A DNA stretch of 30,919 nucleotides, taken from CAYGZQ01 sp964354375 [NCBI: uncultured Planctomycetota bacterium] (GTDB lineage: Bacteria > JAJVIF01 > JAPKYR01). The position numbers and the translations under genes are program-made. The notes beneath the pieces were generated by a model. The model had not been told where the DNA came from. It searched no databases and saw only the letters and a list, made by a program, of their open reading frames with translations. This document shows positions 25,107 through 30,919 of this stretch, one piece after another (position 1 is the stretch's first letter; each line of letters begins with the position of its first letter). Location: the NCBI GenBank assembly GCA_964354375.1, contig CAYGZQ010000009.1, positions 53,826-84,744 of the forward strand, given 5' to 3'.

Positions 25107-25126
25107 GGGCACGGCATGCCGTGCCC
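25107..25126. repeat. perfect 20-base palindrome in an intergenic region
   Basis: GGGCACGGCATGCCGTGCCC equals its own reverse complement. Similar 'TAGGGGCACGGCATGCCGTGCCC' units are scattered between genes in many bacterial genomes, as I recall, and behave like REP-type elements. Only one copy is in the window. It sits in the 262-base gap just before the defence island, and a shorter palindrome (TGCCAGCTGGCA) lies at 25199-25210. Confidence 0.6.
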
Positions 25127-25232
25127 ATGCAAATCGGACCTTCTTCAACAGCCCGGAAAGCAGGAGCTTGCGCTCATGCCCCGGAATAGATGGCCCGGTG
25201 CCAGCTGGCATGCCGCAAACCCCCTGAAGGCC

Positions 25233-25261
25233 TTGACCTAAACGCAATTATAGTGTATGTT
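25233..25261 (+). promoter_or_regulatory. promoter of the membrane protein and SPARTA operon
   Basis: TTGACC (25233-25238, five of six to consensus) and TATGTT (25256-25261, the same -10 hexamer as at the HD-GYP gene) are separated by 17 bases. Transcription would start near 25268, leaving a 46-base leader. No second promoter is obvious before the TIR or pAgo genes, so the three genes are likely one transcript. A TATAGT at 25249-25254 is an alternative -10 but has no properly spaced -35. Confidence 0.5.
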
Positions 25262-25313
25262 CAACAAAGAGCGAATCCGACTTTGTAGATTCCAGAATTA
25301 GGAGAACAAAATA

Positions 25314-25730
25314 ATGCCAAAAAGAAATACACACTTAACTGTAGGAGTCATGGTTGGTGCGGGTGCGGCTCTCTGTACCCTTGTGAGCATACCAGAGGAC
25401 GACCGCTCAGGATGGATTCTGATCGGAGGCGCTCTGGGCGGAGCCGTTGGAGCTGCGATGCCTGATGTGATCGATCTGCCGACAGGACCCAACCATCGCG
25501 CAATCGGCCACAGCATCTCGGTGAATGGCGTCGTTGCGCTCCCCGCAATAGAACTGGCTGGCTCATTGTTCGACCTGTGTATGTCGCGGGCAAAGGACGC
25601 GAAAGGACGGGGAGACGAACTCACAGAAGTCCTATGGCAGATGGCGGCAGGGGCAGTTTGGGGAATGCTAGCAGGGCAGTTGTCACACCTAGTGCTCGAT
25701 TCGATGACGCCGAGAAGTCTTCCCATATAG
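25314..25730 (+). CDS. YdjM/DUF457-like membrane-bound metal-dependent hydrolase family protein
   Basis: A 138-residue small membrane protein with AGGAG about nine bases before the ATG. Its motifs follow the YdjM/DUF457 family order: an N-terminal His ('NTHLTVG'), 'AAMPDVIDL' with acidic residues, 'HRAIGHSISVNG', and the C-terminal 'GQLSHLVLDSMTPRSLPI'. Hydrophobic segments surround each motif, consistent with three or four membrane helices carrying putative metal ligands. The family is named for predicted hydrolase activity, and its E. coli founder is SOS-regulated. The substrate is unknown. It is shorter than most members. It lies 45 bases upstream of the TIR-APAZ gene in the same direction and shares its promoter, so it may be an accessory to the defence operon or a chance neighbour. 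Confidence 0.7.
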   Translation: MPKRNTHLTVGVMVGAGAALCTLVSIPEDDRSGWILIGGALGGAVGAAMPDVIDLPTGPNHRAIGHSISVNGVVALPAIELAGSLFDLCMSRAKDAKGRGDELTEVLWQMAAGAVWGMLAGQLSHLVLDSMTPRSLPI

Positions 25731-25775
25731 CCACAACTGTCTTCTACGGCGGGGATCGCACCGCGGAGGCATCGC

Positions 25776-26927
25776 GTGCAGCAGCAGTACTCAGCCAGGG
25801 ACCGTATCTTTCTCAGCTATGCAACGGAGGACTATGCAGTTGCCGAGTGGCTTACGTTTAAGCTTACGGCTCTGGGGTACAGCGTATGGTGCGATCGGGT
25901 CCAACTGTTGGGGGGAGAATCCTATCCCACAGAAATCGACACTGCTATCAAAGAGCAGACGTTTCGGTTCATTGCGCTTTTGTCCAGATCCTCCTTGAAC
26001 AAGCCCAACCCGGTCAAGGAACGAACTCTGGCGCTCAACATTGCGCGAGAACGCCACACGGACTTCCTGATTCCGTTGAACTTGGTCGGACTCGGGCCAA
26101 CGGAGTTACCTTGGGAGCTGAGCGATCTCGATTATATCGACTTCAGAAGATGGGATCGTGGCCTGAGCCAGCTAGTAAAAGCATTACAGAAGGCAGAGGC
26201 TCCCCGTCCAATAGCAGACGGCAGCAGCGTTGTCGTGTCCTCGGTCATCCCCGACGCACTCTTGAGAGAGGAGCCCGAGGACATTTTCTCAAATATCCTT
26301 ACAATCAGAAGGGTTCCAGCATCTGTGCTCTCAGTTCAGTTCAAGCACAGCCCCACCGAATCTGAACTCGATCTGGGCAACTGCCAATGGCCGCACTGGA
26401 GAGTAAGTCCAAGAACACTCCTAGCTTTCGAGTCCCCGCCCGATTCCCTAGTGCAGGTCTTTGGCCTTGCATCCATCCTTCCATCCGCTTGGCGATCAAC
26501 GCAGTCAATCGAGGGAGTGCCGAGCCGCAATGCAGTAAAAGCTTTGGTATCCAAGTCTCTTATTGTCCTGTGCCTCCGTAGAGGTTTAGTTCTCGGCGTG
26601 GATCGCAGGAGATTGCATTTCCCTCCTGGTTTTGCGCCGGGAAACAAACTGGTTTACACGCATCCGGATGGCAAAAAAGGCCACCTATTCGCTGTGGGAG
26701 AACGAGGATTCTTCCGTGCTGGCAGGAAATCTGAGCGCTACAGATACCACCTCTCTCCTCGGTTCACCGTGCACCAGCATCTGATCGACGACTTCGGAAT
26801 CACCCTCAACATCGGCCTGCATATCACGGACTTGGAGGGTCGCTCACTCTCCACCAAGTCGACCCTTGCGAGAATCAAGAGAATTACTGGCGATTGGTGG
26901 AACAAAGCGTGGGGAACCGGCTCTTAG
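25776..26927 (+). CDS. TIR-APAZ protein of a SPARTA system, C-terminus cut by a frameshift
   Basis: The GTG start follows GGAGG (25765-25769) by six bases. Residues 9-140 are a TIR domain: 'IFLSYATEDYAVAEWL', 'GYSVWCDRVQLLGGESY' and 'FIALLSRSSL'. E82 ('VKERTLAL') is at the position of the catalytic Glu of NAD-cleaving TIRs. Residues about 150-383 match the APAZ region that pairs with short Argonautes ('LVLGVDRRRLHFPPGF', 'RYHLSPRF', 'GLHITDLEGRSL', 'GDWWNKAW'). In known SPARTA systems the TIR-APAZ/pAgo complex uses a guide RNA to detect invading DNA, assembles, and depletes NAD(P), killing the infected cell. Here the frame stops after 383 residues. The expected 70 C-terminal residues continue in the -1 frame. 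With the shift repaired, the protein would be about 450 residues, the usual family length. Confidence 0.85.
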   Translation: MQQQYSARDRIFLSYATEDYAVAEWLTFKLTALGYSVWCDRVQLLGGESYPTEIDTAIKEQTFRFIALLSRSSLNKPNPVKERTLALNIARERHTDFLIPLNLVGLGPTELPWELSDLDYIDFRRWDRGLSQLVKALQKAEAPRPIADGSSVVVSSVIPDALLREEPEDIFSNILTIRRVPASVLSVQFKHSPTESELDLGNCQWPHWRVSPRTLLAFESPPDSLVQVFGLASILPSAWRSTQSIEGVPSRNAVKALVSKSLIVLCLRRGLVLGVDRRRLHFPPGFAPGNKLVYTHPDGKKGHLFAVGERGFFRAGRKSERYRYHLSPRFTVHQHLIDDFGITLNIGLHITDLEGRSLSTKSTLARIKRITGDWWNKAWGTGS

Positions 26928-27127
26928 CCATCTGCGATTTCCTCGCCAGCGGCAACGACGACATCGTAATAGGTCAGAAGGATCTGCAACAGCTAGTCAT
27001 CTCCGGAAGACCCGTCTCCTTCAGGTTGCCTGTCGCATTGGCTGAGGAGGAAATCAGTAGCAGAAGGGACTTCCGCAAGCGTTCGGCCGCACCTGAATGC
27101 GGCGGAGATGAAATCCATGCACACTAG
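26912..27127 (+). pseudogene. out-of-frame C-terminal part of the TIR-APAZ gene
   Basis: Reading in the -1 frame from the GGGG tract (26911-26914) continues 'GNRLLAICDFLASGNDD', then 'IVIGQKDLQQLVISGRPVSF' and 'LPVALAEEEISSRRDFRKR' to a TAG at 27125. This is what APAZ domains of short-Argonaute partners look like near their end, and its stop overlaps the pAgo start as expected in intact SPARTA operons. A TTG (26894) or GTG (26897) could restart translation but has no ribosome binding site. One extra G, or a -1 slip at the tract, would restore a single 450-residue protein. Confidence 0.7.
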
Positions 27128-28628
27128 CCTCCAGGTTCTGCCAGAGCCCGAATTGGAGTTCAGGTATCGCCAACGCCTTCAGGACCCGCGGGATGGACTC
27201 TCTCTCTTCGGTCCGTATGACGCTGACATGCCGTCCCACCCTAGGAGCATCATCTACGCAGCCATTGGCGCAGTCCCCAGCCTCAGACAACTCCCTGAAT
27301 GGAGCAAGTCGTTCGCTGGCCCCATGCTTACGGAGTCAGAGCCATACTACGATCCCCGAAACTGGCCTCATTTCCCGGGCTTCCGCAGCTCGTACGATTG
27401 CGAATGGCCCAACGAGCCAGCTTGGGAACACAGCCTTGACCGCGACAAGGTTCTGGAAATAGCTAACGATCTCGACCCTTACCACCGCGCTGGCGGCTTG
27501 GTTGACATGTACATCAATGCAATCGAGATTGCCGCTCAGCGGGACGAGGGTTTTCACGTACTTCTATGCATCGTTCCCGATGAGGTTTGGAAGAACTGCC
27601 GACCCGAATCAACGCTTGAGACGGGAACAGGATTCCCGATTCCAAGGGCAGAGCGCGAGCTCAGAGCTGCTGGTCCTGACTTGTTTGGTTCATATAACCC
27701 GACCGACTATGTTCGCTCGGTTGATTTCAGGAGGCAGCTCAAGGCAAGAGCAATGAGTTTCGGCATACCGCTGCAAATCATACGGGAATCCACTCTGCGT
27801 TGGCACGATACAGAAGGAAAACAACCGGCTAGGACTGTCCCCAAGTCGGCAGTGGCATGGTTTCTCTCCTCGGCCCTCTACTACAAGTCGGGAGGGAAAC
27901 CTTGGCGTCTGTGTTCGGCGAGAGAAGGCGTCTGCTATGTCGGACTCACATTCAGGCGAACTCCCGAGATTCCGCACTCTCCCAGCACCAGTGCCTGCTG
28001 TGCAGCCCAGATGTTCCTCGACACGGGTGACGGAGTCGTGTTCAAAGGGGAGCTCGGTCCTTGGTACTCACCTGAGACAAAAGAGTGCCATCTCAGTGCT
28101 AACGCGGCCGAAGAGCTCCTGTCTGGCGTCCTGAAAACTTATTCCGAACTCGGTGGCAAGCCCCTGGGGGAAATCTTTCTGCACTCGCGGTCTGCCATAA
28201 ATGAAGAGGAGTTCGAAGGGTATAGCCATGCCTGCCCCAAAGGCGTTACACTCACGGGAATCCGCGTCCGTCGCGATGCCGCATCCATCAAACTCTTCAG
28301 AAATGGCGAATTCCCCGTTCTTCGCGGGACATACCTGGCGATCTCAGAGAGGACCTGTTTCCTGTGGTCATCAGGCTTCAAGCTCCGTCTCGAGACTTAC
28401 GACGGATTTGACGTCCCTCACCCCCTTAGAATCGACGTCCAACACGGCGAAGGCAGCATAAGACAGATTGCAGAAGACATACTGGGTTTGACTAAGCTTA
28501 ACTACAATTCCTGCAGGCTCGGTCAGACGGAGCCTGTAACCATCGGATTCTCAAACCACGTTGGTGAGATTCTCGTCTCGAATCCGGAAGAACGCGGGGC
28601 AAAACCCCAGTTCAAGTTCTACATCTAG
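27117..28628 (+). CDS. short prokaryotic Argonaute (MID-PIWI) of a SPARTA system
   Basis: A 503-residue short pAgo. ATG 27117 is preferred over the in-frame ATG 27108 because GGAG lies nine bases before it but touches 27108. It opens with the short-pAgo signature 'PELEF' then 'DPRDGLSLFGPYD'. The MID part has 'FRRQLKARAMSFGIPLQIIRES' near 204-225, the region that holds the guide 5' end. The PIWI part runs from about 240 ('VPKSAVAWFLSSALYYKSGG', 'GVCYVGLTFRR', 'EIFLHSRSA') to the end ('KFYI'). The catalytic Asp positions carry other residues ('GLT', 'HSRS'), so it should bind guide and target without cutting, as short pAgos do. It overlaps the end of the TIR-APAZ frame by 11 bases, the usual coupled layout. 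No separate guide-forming gene is visible. Confidence 0.9.
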   Translation: MHTSLQVLPEPELEFRYRQRLQDPRDGLSLFGPYDADMPSHPRSIIYAAIGAVPSLRQLPEWSKSFAGPMLTESEPYYDPRNWPHFPGFRSSYDCEWPNEPAWEHSLDRDKVLEIANDLDPYHRAGGLVDMYINAIEIAAQRDEGFHVLLCIVPDEVWKNCRPESTLETGTGFPIPRAERELRAAGPDLFGSYNPTDYVRSVDFRRQLKARAMSFGIPLQIIRESTLRWHDTEGKQPARTVPKSAVAWFLSSALYYKSGGKPWRLCSAREGVCYVGLTFRRTPEIPHSPSTSACCAAQMFLDTGDGVVFKGELGPWYSPETKECHLSANAAEELLSGVLKTYSELGGKPLGEIFLHSRSAINEEEFEGYSHACPKGVTLTGIRVRRDAASIKLFRNGEFPVLRGTYLAISERTCFLWSSGFKLRLETYDGFDVPHPLRIDVQHGEGSIRQIAEDILGLTKLNYNSCRLGQTEPVTIGFSNHVGEILVSNPEERGAKPQFKFYI

Positions 28629-28653
28629 CCCCATCCGTGCGTTTGGATGCGGT

Positions 28654-29334
28654 TCACTCAGATGCCAGTGGTGGGGTTTCGGCATTCTCTGTCCTCAGGT
28701 CGAACAGGCCCCACTGGCGCCAGAAGCCGCAGTCGAGGGTGAGGGGCTCGATCGTCTCGTCCGCGTCCCCGACGATAATGACCACCCTGGGCGCATCGCG
28801 AAACGCCTTCAACTCGTTCTCGTCCTTGATCACGATCGCCCACTCGCTGAGCATCGTGCCATCGTCGCCGGGTTCGCCGATCGAGATCGGATAGACAGTG
28901 AGGGGCATGCCGATCGACGTCGTCTCGTCCGGCACGTAGTACACGGTCACGTCGCGGCTCACCCATGCCCCGTCTCCCTCCAGGATGAACATGAAGGAAT
29001 TCGGCGCGGGCTTGTAGGCGTTTGCCTCCGCGACCAGTTCCGATAACTCGTCGGGATCGGTGATGCCCTCGACCTGGATTCTCGCCTGGGTCCTCAGCGC
29101 GACAAGCTCCATGGGGAAGGGGACAATGGTAAAAAGCGCGGTGCCGTCGTCGCCGGTCGCGGTGACTGTGAGCTCTTTCACCAGGTCGGCGACCCCCTGC
29201 TGGTACGCCTCACTCATGAGAGTGTTCCCAGGGTCGGCGGGATCGAAATCGTCCACGGTGAAGACGCGGGCCGCGACTATGGTCGCGGAAAAAAGCATTG
29301 TTGTCATGATTAGGGCTGACAGAATAAATCTCAT
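28654..29334 (-). CDS. small secreted protein of unknown function
   Basis: A 226-residue protein. The start at 29334 is chosen because it begins a Sec signal peptide (MRFILSALIMTTMLFSATIV, cleavage near 'AAR') and has GAGGTG six bases upstream. The longer frame from 29490 lacks both. The mature part mixes strands and helices ('LVKELTVTATGDDGTALFTI', 'FMFILEGDGAWVSRDVTVYYV', 'LSEWAIVIKDENELKAF') and may be a periplasmic beta-rich domain. I do not recognise the family. It is convergent with the pAgo gene, 25 bases away, marking the right edge of the defence island. Confidence 0.7.
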   Translation of the reverse strand: MRFILSALIMTTMLFSATIVAARVFTVDDFDPADPGNTLMSEAYQQGVADLVKELTVTATGDDGTALFTIVPFPMELVALRTQARIQVEGITDPDELSELVAEANAYKPAPNSFMFILEGDGAWVSRDVTVYYVPDETTSIGMPLTVYPISIGEPGDDGTMLSEWAIVIKDENELKAFRDAPRVVIIVGDADETIEPLTLDCGFWRQWGLFDLRTENAETPPLASE

Positions 29335-29408
29335 AGTGCACCTCGCCCCCCCTGTAGTCCTCCCCCGCAAGCGGGTGGACGGTCTATTTGCGGACTGCAG
29401 ATACCTTC

Positions 29409-30182
29409 TCAGCGCATTGTGAGATGGTGTCCGCCCGACACATCGATGATTGCCCCGCTCACGTACCCCGAGTCGCTCGAAAGCAGCCACGTGACCGCGT
29501 TCGCGATATCGTCCGGCTGTCCGACGTACCCGAGCGGTATGTCGCCGACAATCCTCTCCTTGAACCCGGCAGTATACTCGCCGTTATCGATAATTCCCGG
29601 CGCGATCATGTTGGATCGGATTCCGTTCGGGCCTTCCTCGATCGCAAGCGTCCTCACGAATTCAGCAAGACCGACTTTGGCGGCATTATACGCTGCGGCC
29701 CTGGGATGGCCCACGATCTGACCGCTACCGACGCCGCCGATGAAAACGAAATCCCCCCATCCGCGCTCGCGCATCGCCCCGAGAAGCTGAGACACGAGAT
29801 AGAAATGCGATGAGAGGTTCGCCGCGATCATCCGGTCCCATTCCTGCTGCGACGTCTCGGCGATCGACTTCCACAGGAAGGGACCCATGTTGCTCACGAG
29901 GGCATCGACGCGACCGTAGCGGCCAATCGCCGCCCGGACGATTCCCCCGGCGCCGGACGCTGTCGTGAGGTCACCCTTGTGGAGCAGTATGTTCGTGTTT
30001 TCCTTCTCGAGACTCGCCTTGAACGACACCGCCTGATCGTCGCGGTCAAGATAGCCCAATGTCAGACTTGCGCCAAGCCGGGCTAGCTTCAACGCAATGC
30101 CTGCGCCGATGCCGCGAGTCGCGCCGGTGATGATGACGCTCATTTCGGAGATTGGGGGATGCGATTTCGGTTGTGGTGTCAT
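29409..30182 (-). CDS. FabG-like short-chain dehydrogenase/reductase
   Basis: A 257-residue SDR, cytoplasmic. The NADP(H)-binding 'TGATRGIG' is at 19-26, 'SNMG' replaces the usual NNAG, and the active-site pair is 'YNAAK' (Y-x-x-x-K). The usual catalytic Ser before the Tyr falls on a Gly in 'IGGVGSG', with a Ser one place later, so the active site is slightly unusual. FabG reduces 3-oxoacyl-ACP in fatty acid synthesis, but other SDR substrates are possible. ATG 30143 (residue 14) is an alternative start, and neither has a clear ribosome binding site. It lies 40 bases after the FabL-type gene on the same strand, which favours a role in fatty acid elongation. Confidence 0.8.
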   Translation of the reverse strand: MTPQPKSHPPISEMSVIITGATRGIGAGIALKLARLGASLTLGYLDRDDQAVSFKASLEKENTNILLHKGDLTTASGAGGIVRAAIGRYGRVDALVSNMGPFLWKSIAETSQQEWDRMIAANLSSHFYLVSQLLGAMRERGWGDFVFIGGVGSGQIVGHPRAAAYNAAKVGLAEFVRTLAIEEGPNGIRSNMIAPGIIDNGEYTAGFKERIVGDIPLGYVGQPDDIANAVTWLLSSDSGYVSGAIIDVSGGHHLTMR

Positions 30183-30222
30183 TGTTCAGGAACGATCCGA
30201 TGCATTCAATGTTCGTTAACAT

Positions 30223-30919
30223 CTAAACCAGGCTGAGACCCCCGTCCGCGACAATCGTCTGACCCGTGATCCAGGCGGCCTGGTCGCTCAACAGCCAGAC
30301 GACGACCCGTGCGATGTCCTCCGCTTCGCCGATCCGTCCCATAGGAGTTTTTGCGATCCGGTCCTCGACCCATTCGGCATCATCCTTGAATGCTCTCATG
30401 GAGTCGGTTCTCACAAGGCCTCCGGAGACAGCGTTGACGCCGATCCCTCGCGGGGCGAGCTCGGCGGCAAGGTATTTTGTGAGACTCTCAATGGCGGCTT
30501 TGCTCGCGCCGATCGCGGCGTAGCCGGGAATGATTTTCCCGGACCCGAGACTCGTCAGAGCGACCATTCGTTTGCATGCAGGGATCGGCCCGTCCGGATC
30601 GTTCGCCGTGCCGGGCGGAACCATAAGATCGGCGGCAGCCTGCGCAAGAAGCAGATAGGCCCTCGCGTTTGTGTCCATCGCGGCATCGAATCTTTTGGCC
30701 GTGAATTCACCGATCGGCTTCAGCACTCCGAATACGGCGTTGGAGACGAAATAGTCGAGACGCCCGAATCGCGCCCTGACATCATCGACAATTCGGGATA
30801 TCGATTCCTCTTCTGCCAGGTTGGCCTGTATGAGCTGGACCTCGACTCCAAGGGCAAGAATCTCGCTCTGGGTCGATTCAGCGGACAGGCGGTCGTGACG
30901 ATATACGAGCGACAACGAG
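30223..30919 (-). CDS. fabL: FabL-type enoyl-ACP reductase, 5' end outside the window
   Basis: The frame is open to the window edge with no initiator. The N-terminal Rossmann motif (TG-x-x-x-GIG) must lie beyond it, leaving about 231 C-terminal residues. 'ILALGVEVQLIQANL', 'GRLDYFVSNAVFGV', 'LTSLGSGKIIPGYAAIGASK' and 'GQTIVADGGLSLV' are typical of SDR-type enoyl-ACP reductases. The spacing Y-x6-K in 'YAAIGASK' is the FabL (enoyl reductase III) signature, unlike Y-x3-K of FabG. It should reduce trans-2-enoyl-ACP with NADPH in the last step of fatty acid elongation. The FabG-like gene follows directly, making a plausible fatty acid synthesis pair. Confidence 0.83.
   Translation of the reverse strand, partial: SLSLVYRHDRLSAESTQSEILALGVEVQLIQANLAEEESISRIVDDVRARFGRLDYFVSNAVFGVLKPIGEFTAKRFDAAMDTNARAYLLLAQAAADLMVPPGTANDPDGPIPACKRMVALTSLGSGKIIPGYAAIGASKAAIESLTKYLAAELAPRGIGVNAVSGGLVRTDSMRAFKDDAEWVEDRIAKTPMGRIGEAEDIARVVVWLLSDQAAWITGQTIVADGGLSLV

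Noticed and set aside
25052-25313. tRNA or attachment site at the left edge of the defence island
   Set aside because: No cloverleaf can be drawn and no direct repeat of this segment is seen near 28630.
27108-27116. Start of the pAgo at ATG 27108
   Set aside because: GGAG directly touches this ATG with no spacer, while it is nine bases from ATG 27117. The difference is only three residues, so this is a preference and not a firm exclusion.
27117-28628. A catalytically active DNA-cutting Argonaute
   Set aside because: The positions of the catalytic Asp residues carry other residues, and the protein lacks N and PAZ domains, as in inactive short pAgos.

Overview
The window looks like a piece of the chromosome of an uncultured, Gram-negative-type bacterium from a poorly described lineage. 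By eye it is GC-rich (about 60%), most genes have clear AGGAGG-type ribosome binding sites, and many products carry a lipoprotein signal. I cannot fix the phylum from the sequence. I see no rRNA, tRNA, CRISPR array, transposase or phage structural gene.

Region 1 (1-19253) is dominated by a family of large secreted lipoproteins. Five genes (474-4118, 4261-6525, 9735-13343, 13440-14675, 16449-19253) share an N-terminal module of about 330-380 residues. Its marks are a signal peptide with lipobox, a 'P-C-x-x-C' pair, 'GFDVRGI-x-x-F', 'N-x-DGYT', an 'ASW' motif, 'P-x-x-DF-x-x-x-AN' and 'DV[YF]D-x-QG'. Each member then carries a different C-terminus: four PKD domains plus a seven-repeat propeller, a PQQ-like propeller, Ig/IPT-like domains plus an unknown domain, nothing, or one PKD domain plus another seven-repeat propeller. 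A sixth lipoprotein (14687-16294) lacks the module and appears to start at an ATT codon. Between the lipoprotein genes lie an MTH1187-type thiamine-binding protein and a GT4-GT2 glycosyltransferase pair.

Region 2 (19254-25051) holds signalling and secreted-protein genes on the plus strand. These are a GAF-HD-GYP phosphodiesterase (probable c-di-GMP hydrolase), a small DUF861-type cupin, a zinc-ribbon protein, a receiver-domain protein whose phosphoacceptor Asp is replaced by Asn, and a 770-residue secreted protein of unknown function.

Region 3 (about 25230-28628) is a compact defence island of lower GC. One promoter precedes a small YdjM/DUF457-like membrane protein, a TIR-APAZ protein and a short prokaryotic Argonaute. 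The last two form a SPARTA system (short pAgo plus TIR-APAZ, a guide-triggered NAD-depleting abortive defence). The TIR-APAZ frame is broken by a -1 shift at a GGGG tract near residue 380. The C-terminal 70 residues of APAZ continue in the other frame and run into the pAgo start, so the gene is disrupted, mis-sequenced or subject to frameshifting.

Region 4 (28654-30919), on the minus strand, carries a small secreted protein and two short-chain dehydrogenases. One is FabG-like. The other is a FabL-type enoyl-ACP reductase cut off by the window edge. The most notable items are the SPARTA operon with its frameshift and extra membrane gene, and the modular CxxC lipoprotein family.
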